DNA from: Eonycteris spelaea
Lineage: Eukaryota > Chordata > Mammalia > Chiroptera > Pteropodidae
DNA: 64,000 bases
Direction of reading: 5' to 3'
NCBI GenBank assembly: GCA_003508835.1
Contig: PUFA01000116.1
Span: 5,084,001 to 5,148,000 of the forward strand
The notes beneath the pieces are model-generated. The model was not told the DNA's origin and did no database searches. It worked only from the letters and a program-made list of their open reading frames with translations. Below are positions 36,336-48,732 of this stretch, in pieces (the stretch's first letter is position 1; each line of letters starts with the position of its first letter). A program made the position numbers and the translations under genes.

Positions 36336-37261
36336 TCATAAAGTCCTCTCCTTTGCAAGCATCCTCTTCAGAGCAGCTTTGACTTCTTTGTTCCTCAGAC
36401 TATAGATCAGAGGATTTAGCATGGGATTGAAAAGGCTGTGAAACAGGAGGAGATATTTCTTCTGCTCCTCAGGGTTCCCGTATCGGGGCCCAACATACAT
36501 GATAATGGCTGTGCCATAAAAGAGTCCTACCACACAGAGGTGGGAGGAGCAGGTGGAGAAGGCTTTCTGGCGCCCCTCCCGTGACTGGATCCTTAGGATG
36601 GCACGTAGAATATGAACGTAAGATGTCACAATTGTGGAGAATGGTCCCACCAGCACAGACACGGCCCCAGCCAAAACCACAATCTCATTAATGTGGGTAT
36701 CTGCACAGGCAAGCTTGAGGACAGCTACAATTTCACAGAAAAAGTGATTCACTATCTGGGGTCCACAGAAGGGCAGCAGCAGCAGTAATACTAGATGTAC
36801 CAGGGCCAGGAGCACTCCTAAAACCCAGGAAATCACTGACAGGGTGATGCAGACTCTCCAGCTCATGATGGCAGAATATCGGAGAGGGTGCAAATGCCAC
36901 ATACCGATCATAGGACATCATCAAGAAGAAGACATTCTGTGAGAGCAAAGTCAAAAAGAGAAAGGTCTGTGTGACGCAGCCGGCAAAGGAGATGGGCTTG
37001 GCCGGATTCAGGAGGTTTACCAGCATCTGCGGCACCGTGTTGCAGGCATAGGCCATGTCGACGGTGGCCAGGTGCGAGAGGAAGAAGTACATGGGGTGTG
37101 CAGTCTGGGGTCCAGTGAGATGAGCCCCAGGATGACTCCATTTCCTAGAAGGGTGAAGGCATAAAACAGGGAGAAGAGCCCACAGAGAAGCATCTGAATC
37201 CTTGGGTCAAGGGGGAACCCCGCTAGGAAGAACTCTGTGACAGAGGTCTGATTTTCCCCAT
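36336..37261 (-). pseudogene. OR2A: OR2A4/OR2A7/OR2A25-like olfactory receptor pseudogene
   Basis: A full-length receptor footprint in three frames, 926 bases from the ATG at 37259-37261 to the stop at 36336, about seven bases short of 933. Diagnostic residues such as HPLRYSAIMSWRVCITL, LACADTHINE, IIMYVGPRYGNPEEQKKY and NPAKPISFAG place it in the OR2A4/7/25 branch, distinct from the other copies here. Lesions: a missing base in the G-run right after the ATG (37256-37259) puts the start out of frame; one base is lost at about 37093-37096 inside LHTPMYFF; the frame moves again between TM3 and MSYDRY (36930-36975); and about two bases are lost in VAICHP (about 36890). The TM6 and TM7 motifs KAFSTCSSHL and NPLIYSLRN are intact. 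Older than the other two pseudogenes. Confidence 0.93.
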
Positions 37262-37974
37262 TTACCTGGGAAAGAGACCACAGAGTCACCAAGTCTGAAT
37301 GTCTGAGTGACATGTTTAAACACGACGGCTCTGTGCGGCATTGTTTATTTCCCCACAAAACACTTCCATTGATTATCTCTGCCCTATTAGTCACTTACTA
37401 TAGGAAAACTATGCATTCCAAATGAAACAGAAGGAAACTTTTTTCACTGTGATAAGCTAAATGCTAGTACTCTATTTCAGTATTCAGTAAATTCTACCTT
37501 TATTTTCAAACCAATTTACCACAGTTAAAAAGGTCAATGCTTAAATTGCCTTCATAGCAGTGGACACTGTCCTCACTGTGCGATGACTGCATTAGAGGTG
37601 TCCCTGAGTGTATCCCCGCATCCTAGCGTACGTACATCCGTCCATACATGTGAATGTGGGCTGTTGTCTTCTGTACCTATACATGGGATGAGAAGAAGGG
37701 TGCGGGGCATGTCACTGATCCTTCTATCAGGCTTTCTCACAAATTGGTGCCTTCATTGTATCAGTTATTTGTTAGCCTCATCATTTTTGGCATAATCTTC
37801 AATTAAGTTGCGAGATGTCAGACAGACTGCCACGACACTGGCTGGATTTAAAAGAGAGAATTTTGTCTTTTGACTTTTGGACCCACAGATGGTCAATTCT
37901 GACTGTGCTGTTTGTTTTACGATTAGATGTTATCTATCACCCCTCTTATCCTCTGTGTGTGTATGTGCATATAT

Positions 37975-38100
37975 GTAGGTCTCAGTGTATGTATATCACC
38001 TATGTGTGTAATATATATTTATATAATACACATCACATATTTGTTATATAATACACACATATAGATAAAGAATATATATATAATACATATGTATATTTGC
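37975..38100. repeat. AT-rich low-complexity and (TA)n-type tract
   Basis: Repeated ATATAT/ACACAT units mixed over about 125 bases. Confidence 0.75.
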
Positions 38101-39124
38101 ATTTATCTAGTTGGGTTTTTGCAAAATTTTTGCCATATCCTACAGGGAGAAATCTCACCAGATACACATGAGTATAGATATATTTGAACCCTTCTTCTGT
38201 GGAAGTACTTGGCATTTTCTATATTATCTACTCTATTTCATTAGTAAAAATGCTGATTGTGTGATTTCACGATGGGACATAGCCTGGGGATAAAAAAATA
38301 CTGATCTATACCCACGCTACAGCTAACGCTCTAATTAGAGACTCTAATTATACACATAGACTCTTTAACATTGTATAGCTTAACTCTAATGCAAAAAAAT
38401 ATTCTTTAGCATGAATCTTTAGATATATGTGGCATACAAATTTTTTTTTAAATACTTCTACCACAGAGTGGGTATTCTGAGGTTTGAATCACAAAATTTT
38501 AAGCCATTGCTTTTTTTTCTTGTCTGTCTATATCCTTTTTCTTGTCTGACTCTATATCCTTTTTCAGTCAGAATACATCTGAAGTACACTAAAATAAGAA
38601 TCTCAGAAAATTCATAATAAAGTTTCTATCAGTTCCCACAGCCAAATTTTCTGGTAAGTTACTATTTGAAAGATTCTACAAGTGAAAGTGCAAAGGTTTT
38701 CACCTCCTTCAAAGGAAGAATCAGAATTCACAGTAGAATTATTGGGAGATGATTTTATCTCAGGACAACAAATAACTTCATAATAACTAGAATCATCTCC
38801 TTGAAGAAAAGTGGTTCTTTAATTAGGACTGAACTTATGTCAGTGAATGATTTAAATCAGAGATTGATTAACCATCTATTCAAGTCAGGATTCCTGTGTT
38901 ATGTAAGAAGCTGAAGTAGAAGAATGCTATGGTCTCTTCCAGCTGTAGGATTCGTCGGCCCTCAAGTATACAAAAGTGTTAGCCATTTCCATGACGACTT
39001 CCTTGCACTTTTGGGGCCCATGAAGACAGGAATGCTGTTTCTAAAATAGCATATGATGAAGACATGTAATAAACTAAAATAGTAGGACCAATGACTGTCA
39101 TCTCATTTCCCTCCTATCGACATA

Positions 39125-39125
39125 C

Positions 39126-39167
<42 letters not shown>
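39125..39167. repeat. (CA)n microsatellite
   Basis: About 21 nearly perfect CA units. Confidence 0.97.
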
Positions 39168-39171
<4 letters not shown>

Positions 39172-40879
39172 TTAAAGTCCAGGAAATATTTACTAAACAT
39201 ATTCTATATCCTGTTACGTGTCTTGGCTAAGGACAGCTGGTGTGTATAAACTGCTTGCTAAAATAACTCACAAAGGTATTAATTCTCAAATTTAAATAAG
39301 TCACCAAAAGGACGTTCACATTCAAAACTAAAACCTTCAGAACATTCTTCTGTAACAAACTCATTTTGTGGTCGATTAGGTCCAGTATTTCATGAAAATA
39401 TAACTTCATTTATAAGGCAATGTAAAGGTTTACAAGCTAATCTCTCAAACAGCTATTTAATCTTATAGTTTAAACAAGAAATTCAAAGTAAATGATCCAT
39501 ATTAGGTGTACCTAAAGGACATGATAACTTCTAATTTATCCCAGTAGCAAAGTCTATAAGTAGACATCTGGCATTGGAGCTAATAATAATTATATTTTTC
39601 CATTGCGAATTTTCATTACAGTTGATCTGCATCATATGGTGAACAAAGACTGGATAATACAAGAAACTTACCACAGACTTGTAGCTAAAAACAAAATGAC
39701 AAGCTGCATATGAGTCAGGTTAAGTGAAAATACACTGACAAAGTGCATAACATCTGTGAGTTAGTGTTGAAATTCTTTTCTCGCAAGGATCTCTTAGGAG
39801 AAAATTTACCCCAACAGAGGCAACAGGATTCCTCTCTGCTTAACTCAACCACCTCTCAATCAGCTTCTGAGTGTTTGCTGCAGGGGAGGGACAAAGATAC
39901 AGCATGCACACCGCTGATTCCTTGCAGGGAATGTGGGTGCTCCAGGTACTTATCTCCGGTTTTCTCTAGAGGGATGTTTATGGCAAGACGATGATGTTGA
40001 TCATTCCTTCATTCACTGCAGTGACCATGATCTTAAATTTAGAAGCACAGAATGCCTTCCAGGGCTCCTTCATACTTACAATTACCAACCCTTGGATTTA
40101 TTATTTATTATGGCTTCAGGAACTCTAACAATTCCCAACCCACTAACCCTCCAAATAGATTAAATGCTATTAAATACTATTAAATGCTTGGCTGAGTCTT
40201 CTTACACCTCACCTGAACATCTATCCTACAAGTTTTTTTGTTTTTTGTTTTTTGTTTTTTTTAATCAAGACATCACAAGGGTTACAGCTCATAATAAAGA
40301 CCTTTGGAAGTGATAAGGAACATGCGAAAGAGTCAGAAAGAAGATAAGGTATCCCAACGGACTTGTTAAGTCCTGTTTTGTAGGATTTCTTTGGAGTACT
40401 AAAAGGAAGGAAAACTCTCACTAGGAACCAATCTCTATTGTGTTAATTTCCAGAATTCTGAGCCAGGAGGGGAAAGAAAGACCCTTAGGATGTAACTACT
40501 GCTATTTTCTCCTCCTCCTGAAATGGAAACTGACCTTGCTTTCCAATTATGGAATGCAACCGAGTCAGTATGGTGGTGCCTTTGTGGTTTAACATTTCTC
40601 TTTTATTCTCTTATCGCTACCTATCCTCATATTCAAATACGAAGGAGGTTTCCACCTGGAATATAATTTCCTGAATTAAAGTTATTTTAGTGTACATGCT
40701 AACCAACTAAGAAATAATAGAGCAATTTTTTTTACCTTGAGAGTGCAGACCTGCAGTAGAACTGAAATGGCTTTTCCCCACTAAATCTGTTCAGTAAGAG
40801 GCTCAGGAGTGACTGGAGACGAGGCTATAGCCTCACGCATTGGAAAAGATGCTGTGCCCTCATATTATCATGTTTCAAT

Positions 40880-43740
40880 CTCCACCTTTTTTCATATAGC
40901 TTTTTATTCCTAACATTAAGAGAGAAGTTTTCCATTTTTATCATCGGCCTTATCGATTTTATGGCATATGATTGTATTAATTAATATAAACTAGGTTTAT
41001 GTTTTAATGATCTTCATTTTTAAAATTTTAATGACAAAGTTTGCTTTTATATAAGTTATACCCAATCTTTTATTTTAATTCTTAGTCATGCCACCTTCCT
41101 CAGTTGAATATTTCACTTAATCAGTGTGTCATATTTTTTTAATAAATGTAACTTGGGCTCTAACTTTGCTTTTTCCTACCATTGTTGCTATACCTCTCGT
41201 TTGATATTCAGAACTTTCATAGCTAACCTCATCAGTAAAACAAATTATGTAGAGTTACATTTTTAAGTTTCCAAATATTTGCATTATCTCTTTATTAATT
41301 TTAATTTTTTTGTCATTGTGTATAAAATAATGACTCTTGTGATATTCGTTGAAAATCTGAGGGGTTTTATTGGTTTTTATACATTCAATTTTTGCAATTT
41401 TATATTGATTGGAATGTAATATGTATTTCCTATTTTATGGGTATAGGATTCTTTACATATAGAGCAAGCTTCCTGATTTTGTCCTTCAGAGCTTTTACTT
41501 CCAATTTCTTTTCAGTGTTATCAATTCGTTTGAGAGCATTTTGCTAATTCGCCAGTACGAATTTGGATTTGCAAATCTTTGCCTTCTAATTCTTTGGCTT
41601 TTTTTTTTTTTTTTTGTAATTCTATATATTATGGCTACGTTCTTATAAAGTTTTCTCTCTTTATACAAATTTTTACCTTATATAAACATAAATGCAAATA
41701 TCTGCCTAGTAATTATATCGTTGCATCAATTTATTACATATTTGCATGGGATACACTCTTCATTACCATGCTATTCAGCCTTTCTTTGTGACTGCATTTT
41801 AGTTGCACTTATAAATGATATATAACTGTATTTGGTGGGGAGAGAGGTTAAAAACCAATGTGAAAATAAAAAGATATGATCTATTTTCATTTGAAGTAAA
41901 TATTGAGATATTTAGACCTCTTACCATTTGTTTTCTGGTGAGCAGCCTTTTTCTTGGCTTTTATGCTTCTTTCTTTTGTTACCTTTATGAAGAGATGGTG
42001 TAACATCATCTGGCCTGACTCTCACTTAGTGATGTTGTTTGGCCTTAACTTAGTGTAGAGATTTCTAAATTTCTTGGGGACTTTGCTCATGGTACAGGTA
42101 ATATAGATACATACATCTAGAAAAAATGGATAACCTTGTAATTTTAGAAATATTTTAGAGCAGTTTTCTGTTCTTCGACTCACATACCTGCCCAGATGTT
42201 TTTGTAATCATCTGTATAACTGTTTTAAGTTTCAGAGTGTTTTTCTACCTTCTCTTTGAATCAGATGGGAATCCAACAGGAAAACAGAAACCCTGCTGGT
42301 ATTTCAATAGAGAGAATTTAATATAACAAAATGCTTAAAGAGATGTCGGAGAATTACAACAGTAAAAATGGGGCGCTCAGATACACAGAAACTGCTTGAA
42401 GCAGCTGCCATCCTAGGAGGGACACAGCGCGGAGTGGGCGTGATTAGAATCTAGAAGGTCAGAGCAGTTAGGATTCAGACTTAAACCTCTGAGGTGCCTC
42501 CCAGTTGCACTGCTGTCCCCCAGTGGGGAGTAATGAGGCTGGTTCTCGAACTTTGAAAATAAAGGCTGGGGAGACGGGCACTAGCTGCCACTGCCAACAT
42601 AGAGTTGATGGGGCAGTGCTGACAAAAACAGCAAACAAACAGGCAGGAGCAAGGTCCCTTTCACCTATTCCAGACTTCCGGTCTCCTTCAGACCTCCCTG
42701 CCTACACAACAGGAGCAACTATAAGCCACTAAAATCAATAATCCAAATGCCCCAATTTGGATAAGCTAAATTGTAAGCTCGGATACCAGAAGCAGGGGTT
42801 TTCAATTTTAGGCAGTCTATAAATTATTCAAGATTTTCATCTTTCTAATAATGACAAGGGTCTTATTGTGATTTAACTGCTCATTGGTATCAAAACAACT
42901 TCTTCACGACTGATGGGTTTTTTTTAATCATTTTTTATATAAAAAGCTACTTAGATACATTCAGCATTACCGTTTCTAGCTTGTTTTATCAATTTGTGTG
43001 TTCAGCATGTTTTCTTAAACATTCTGAAGTGAAAATCCAAGGACATCCATTTATAGCTCTACTAAAGGCCTATGGAGGATACATTTTATTAGACTTCATC
43101 TCACAATACGTTTCTCTCATTCTATTCCCTTCCTCTTGATGACAGTTTGGCTAAGTGTGAAACTGTAGGTATACTTGCCCTCCTCGTGTTGGATATTCTC
43201 TTCCGGCATCCTTTTTGCTGAGGAGATGTCTATTACCTTGTTATCCTTTGTAGCTACATCTTGTTCTCTGAACCTTTTGTACACTTTTCCTTCCCCTTAC
43301 TTCTGTTTTCATTATGTCTAGATATGGACTCATTTTTATTCGTGAGGCTTGACACTTAGGGTACTCTTTTGATCTGATAACTTGTATTTTTCATTCAGAA
43401 GAAATCATCTCAATGGTGCTATCTTCAACTCTTGTTCTACTCCATTTTCTTCTTTCTTCTGGAATTGCTCTAAGACAAATGGATATTGCATCTCAATGTA
43501 TCTGCTATGTGTTTTTTATTCACTTTTCTTCAGGAAAAATACCATGTTGCCTTTTGGGTAAATTATGCACTACCATCTACTTCGCGAATTTTCTTCTAAT
43601 ATACTCAGCATGGAATTCGTCCTGTTTGTTGATATTTTTTTCAGAGATATATATATATTTTATTTCTAAAATTTGTAACTGTGTCTTTTTGGAATCCTCC
43701 TGTTATTTTCTGTTTTCTTCTTAATTCCTTCACCATTTAA
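40880..43740 (-). repeat. Probable degraded antisense LINE-1, interrupted
   Basis: T-rich on the plus strand, with many phrases of the antisense old-L1 kind (around 41270-41620 and 43200-43740). The 103-codon frame at 43413-43724 is part of this. It is interrupted by a different element at about 42250-42760. Boundaries and subfamily are uncertain. Confidence 0.4.
42250..42760. repeat. Unclassified interspersed repeat (LTR- or L1-3'UTR-like)
   Basis: It has the composition and phrase pattern of a repeat I have seen in other loci (antisense-neutral 'AGAGAGAATTTAATATAAC', 'TGCCATCCTAGGAGGGACAC', 'TTCCGGTCTCCTTCAGACCTC'). A similar, more decayed type appears near 60250-60720. I cannot name the family. 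Confidence 0.4.
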
Positions 43741-44711
43741 AATGTTGTCATGCCTTTAAAAAGTCTATTTATGAATTGAAACACAAATATAAAGTATTTA
43801 TCAGACTGTTCACTACTGAAGTCATGAAATGAATGTCATTAAAATGAATTTACATTCTAGCTGTTGATATTTTCGGCTGTTTTTCTTGGCACTGATTTGC
43901 TCAGGTGCTAAAATAGATGCAATAGGTGCCTTTTAGACCCAGCTTTCTGTGACCTCTTTCATCTAAAGGATTAGGGATCATCTCAGCCAACTCTTTAGAC
44001 TTTGATCCAGACCTGGCTTTTCAGATCCTGCATTAATGATTCAGAATCATTTCCCTACAGTAATACCAATGAAGAAAGAATGAAGATAGGGAATATATAA
44101 AATAAAATCACTTAACCAAGCTGCTAACATTATTATCTTTAAGAAGGTTAAGGCGCGAAGAAAGACTACTCTTGTTCTAACTAGCTTGTTCTAATCTCAC
44201 CACCTTCCTTGGGAATCGGAAGGACAAGGAGACCTATACAGGAGTAAGGCAGTAGAAGTGTTTAAATTCCAACCAATTAACAAGTGTCACATGAGGAATT
44301 TATATTTCCAAGTACAGATCCTGAAACTTGCTTGTGGAGCTATTCTGGATACACGTCTGATGAGAAGTCTAAGTCTGTGAGTAAGGGAGTGAATGTTACA
44401 AAGCTACAGATACAAAAATATGATTTCTGTATTTATTCCTCTCACATGCTATTCTCAAGAATCCTTCTGCAATCTAGCTATGTATAGACTGTAAAAGTTT
44501 ATGTAGGATTCTTCTTACAGTTTTACCTTTCAGCATTAACAGTGAAAATCATGTTACATCCAGCCTCCTATGCACTGTCTTTTAAACTCTTTGAGACTTT
44601 TTCTAACCAACCAAAACAATGAATTTTTTTTAATAATAAATTTTACCAGCACTAAAACACAATCTTATAATGTGATCATGTTCATTCCCATTATATGATT
44701 TTCATTGAGGT

Positions 44712-44750
44712 TACACACACACACAAATACACACACACACACACACGTGT
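44712..44750. repeat. (CA)n microsatellite
   Basis: ACACAC run with one interruption. Confidence 0.95.
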
Positions 44751-45399
44751 ATCTTCGAGTTGGATTCACATAAATTATATCATTTAACATAGATAAAAGT
44801 TACATGAGATACCTAGTTAATGCACTATTATCCACATCTGACCTAAGATAAAACCCAGGATTGGGAAGGCTCATTATGTTTAGAAGCGAACTATTCAGTA
44901 AGCTATGGCACAACTGGGACATGAATCCAAAATAGCAAGCACTCAATTTTAGCCTGTGCTGAGTTCTTGCTTTTCTTTAGTCCTATCGGCCTAGAGCACT
45001 GATGAGGTAGGTCCATCCTGGGTCAGTATACAAGAGAGGCAGGAAAGCTTCCTGGGAGAGCATTTATTATAAAGGAAAACCCAATGGGTAAATTTGATGA
45101 TGGGTAAAAGGCAGGATCCCAGGTAAAGAGAGATACTGAGAACAGCATGGTGTCTTACACCGATTGCCCTCTTTGTGGCAGTGTGCTATGGGGACATTTT
45201 GCCAAGGGTCATCTAAGGGAGTCGTTACTAGGGATGGATTGGCCACTAAGGTGAGGATTTCTATGCTTACCAAGGGTGACGATGAACTTCCAAAGATGGG
45301 GCTTCTGGTGTTAATGCTTTGACAAAATAATATAAACTCCCTCACCTGCTCTCCCAAGTAGATGCCGACCCTAACCCACGTTGACCTAAAATCTGTGAT

Positions 45400-45600
45400 A
45401 TTTTGAGAAGAAATCTAATAAGCAGTGTGGGTTTGAATCAGTACAATCATGTTAACTCTCAACTTGGTCCTATTGCTGGCTGTGTGGAATAGGGAAGTTA
45501 CTAAAACATTCTGAAACTCTGCTTCCTTACCAATGAGAGGAAGACAATAATATCGACTTCACAGTGTTCCTGGTGAAAGGTAAGTAGGGTGATATTTGGG
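45400..45600 (+). repeat. MIR SINE, degraded
   Basis: 'TGTGGGTTTGAATCAGTAC', 'GAAACTCTGCTTCCTTACCA' and 'TCACAGTGTTCCTGGTGAAA' follow the MIR layout in the right order. Confidence 0.6.
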
Positions 45601-45684
45601 AAGCACCAACAGAATCCTCAAAATAAACACATCCTTTTTCCTGTACTCTCAGCCCTCTGAAAACTGTGACTCATGTTAAAAAGA

Positions 45685-45728
45685 ATATATATATATACAC
45701 ATATATGTATATATACACATATATATGT
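45685..45728. repeat. (TA)n/(CATA)n microsatellite
   Basis: Alternating TATA and CATATA units. Confidence 0.9.
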
Positions 45729-45845
45729 TAATAAAGAGGTCGTAATGCCAAAATATAATTAGAATCCTAGAACTCAAATATTGAAACAGTTAATAGATAC
45801 TTCTCGTATAGTCAGCATTTCCTGCAATTTATTAACAAAACAGCA

Positions 45846-45903
45846 CGTGTGTGTGTCTGTGTCTGTGTGTGTGTGTGTGTCTGTGTCTGTGTGTGTGTGT
45901 GTT
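45846..45903. repeat. (GT)n/(CTGT)n microsatellite
   Basis: GTGTGT with regular CTGTGT interruptions. Confidence 0.95.
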
Positions 45904-47805
45904 TGCAGTCAGAGCCACTTCTCACACTTCTCAGACTTATTGGAGGACATCTCTTTATAATTTATCTACATCAGTTACCTTTGCAGAAGCTTGGTCTTTT
46001 TGACCTATTCTTTCTCAAAGATTTTTGAACTGAAGTAAGAGTGAATACCAGCCACTGGTTTTTCCAATAAGTCCTTGTAGAAAAATTCCAAATACAAACC
46101 TATCGTTTCTGTTTTGTGTGAGAGAAATTATCTTATATTTTCCTCTTCCTCTTCCATCTTAGGATTTTAATTTTAATAGAAGGTATACAAAAGTTAGAGA
46201 ACCTAATAATTTTTCTAGGTATAGTTAAAACATCATTTTTTATGAAACTATTGCCTATTTTTTTTATCTTTCTACCTTTAAAACAGGATACACAGTAATC
46301 CATAGTGCTTCTTGTTACATTTAGAATCAATATTTATTTCCTTATTCAAATTGTTCTAATTGGTCAGGGGAAAGCGGGTCAAGGTTTGTGGATTTCTGGG
46401 GCTGGAGATGTCTTGATTCACAAAGATAAGAAGACTAAGAAAATGGCCAGAGACAAAAGTGTTGCCCACTGAAACTAATGAGCAGAACTGTCAATGAGTA
46501 AAATGCTCAGTAATAAGGCTTTTTTAAGAACTGAGAGGAAAACAGGAGAGAGGATAGAGGGAAAATTTTTACCTTTGTTCTCCAATTTCATGGGAGAAGA
46601 AAGGTATGGAATGATTATCTAAGAGAATTAGATTTAAAAAAGAAATCTATAGAAAACACAGAATGTACTATCGCATATCTCATACATTTGAATAGCGCAT
46701 GATACATCAGGAGTGGAGAGGCAGAGAATCCCAATGGTACGATAATGATCGTGTTAAACCACTCTTATCATACAGTGCTGGCCGCTTCAGTCTCAAACTT
46801 GTGTTACAAGAAAACAAATTCCTCTTCCATATCGTTCTGACAATCTGTGTCCAGAATAAGTGATTTATAGCACCTGGAGCAGGTGCTCTTTGGAATTCGG
46901 GGAGATTCCTACAAGTCCTCATCAGACCTGTCATGTTATTGGTGCTCGACGTGGGTCTAAAGTGCTAGGTCAAGCTATTAGCCTCCCTCGACGCTTTCTT
47001 CCTCCGCAACACCTCTTATTCCTATAATAGTTTCTGTAGTCATCATCCTGATGGTCAACTGTCGCCTATATCCAACTCTGTAACCTGAACTCTGGAAAGG
47101 TAACTCTCCCTAATAACTGACTCTCATATTATTCTAAACACAAACTCTTTCTAATCAAATAGTGCAGAGTGGAATGAAATGAAACAAAGACTCTGATATT
47201 TCTCTGTCTCTTATAGAATATTCAGAAAATTAAGCTTTGGTTTGCATAGAAACTGATGAATTAGGCTTAGATTCAGATGGTTTTCCAGAATGAATGTCAT
47301 CATCTTTAGACGTTAAGTTCTACAGCAGGCAGTTGACTCTACCTGTAGTCCTTCCTGCATTTTTCCATAGGGGACTGCTTCTCCGGAGTCGGAATTCTGT
47401 TTTGTTAGAGGTGTGCTCCTGTAGCCACGGATGTTATGGGATGATTAGCATACATGTGCAGCAACAAGCGAGATGGGAATGACTGAGAAATTTACAAAGA
47501 CATTTGAGAGAAGAGATCCTCAGAAGAACAGAAACCAGACCTTAGGTAGTGTTGAGACTTGGCTGTAGAAGTTCATGGCTCTATCTCTATATTTCCACTA
47601 CACGACTCATATCTCATGTGTCTCTGTGACTTTCGCTTACGCTTTTTGGTCTCGACATTACCCCACGCTGAGGGACTGAATCTCATCAATACACATTCTT
47701 GATATCGGAAATCTAAGACATGAGATTTTAGGTTATTTACATCACCATTTCCTCAAATCTCACAGAGAACAGATCTTCCACCTTCAAGACTCTCCCTGGC
47801 ATGTC

Positions 47806-48732
47806 TCACATTGATCTCTGTTTCCACTTCACTCTCCTCAGGGCACCCTTGACCTCTGTTCCTCAGGCTGTAGATCAGCGGGTTCAGCATAGGGTTGAAA
47901 AGGCTGTAAAACAGGGAAAGGATCTTCTGCTGCTCCTCAGGATGGCGGGACTTGGGGGCCATGTACATGACGATGGCACTGCCAAAGAAGAGCCCGACCA
48001 CGCAGAGGTGGGAGGAGCAGGTGGAGAAGGCCTTTCTGCGGCCGTCCCCAGACTGGATCCGCAGGATGGCAACGAGGATGCGCATGTAGGACACAGCACA
48101 TAGCTAGGGGCCCCACTAGGATAAACACAGAAGCAACAAAGATGACAACTTGGTTGAGCCATGTGTCAGCACAGGCCAGCTTGAGGACAGACAGGTTCAC
48201 AGAAGAAGTGGTTGATTTCATGAGGCCCACAGAAGGGCAGCCTCAGAATGAGAATCACGTGGACCAGAGCCAGGAAGGAGCCACATGCCCAGGAAGTGAC
48301 ACCCAGGACTGTGCACACTCTCCAGCTCATGATGACAGAGTAATGCAGGGGGTGGCAGATTGCCACAAACCGATCATATGACATCACCACCAAAATCAAG
48401 CACTCTGTGTGAGCAAAGGCCATGTACAAATAAGTCTGCATAAGGCAAGGGACAAAGGAGATGGTTTTTCTCTCATTCAAAAGGTTTGCCAGCATCTTAG
48501 GGACATTGTTTGAAGCATATGAAATATCAACAATGGCCAGTTGTGAGAGGAAGAAGTACATGGGGGTATGCAGTCGGGAGTCCAGCAAGATGAGCCCCAT
48601 GATGACCCCGTTCCCCAAAAGTGTGAAAGCATATAACAGGGAGAACAGCCCACAGAGAAGCATCTGCATCTTTGGGCTGACCGAGAATCCCAGGAGAATG
48701 AATTCTGTGACCCATGTCTGATTTTCCATCAT
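47806..48732 (-). pseudogene. OR2A: OR2A olfactory receptor with 2-base losses at three places
   Basis: The span of 927 bases is exactly six short of 933. It starts MMENQTWVTEF (ATG at 48730-48732) and, once the frame returns, ends ...VKWKQRSM at a TGA (47806-47808), so the ancestral stop is kept. Losses: about 48195 (ATTTCACAG to TTCACAG in FCEI), about 48090-48105 (two separate single bases in the TM5 motif VGP...VSY) and about 47861 (CTGCGTTCC to CTGTTCC after NPLIYSLRN). TM1 to TM4, MSYDRFVAICHPL, KAFSTCSSHL and NPLIYSLRN remain readable. Its last two thirds are about 96% identical in DNA to the pseudogene at 20.7 kb, while its first third is not. Confidence 0.93.

Larger units (their letters stand above)
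37262..40879. other. Intergenic, mainly unannotatable AT-rich DNA
   Basis: Contains two microsatellites (listed separately) and a T/GTTTTTT run at 40231-40262. No gene supported. Confidence 0.4.
43741..47805. other. Intergenic between repeats and the 47.8-kb receptor pseudogene
   Basis: Apart from a MIR, microsatellites and short MIR-like traces (44760-44960), I see no feature. No coding exons recognised. Confidence 0.4.
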
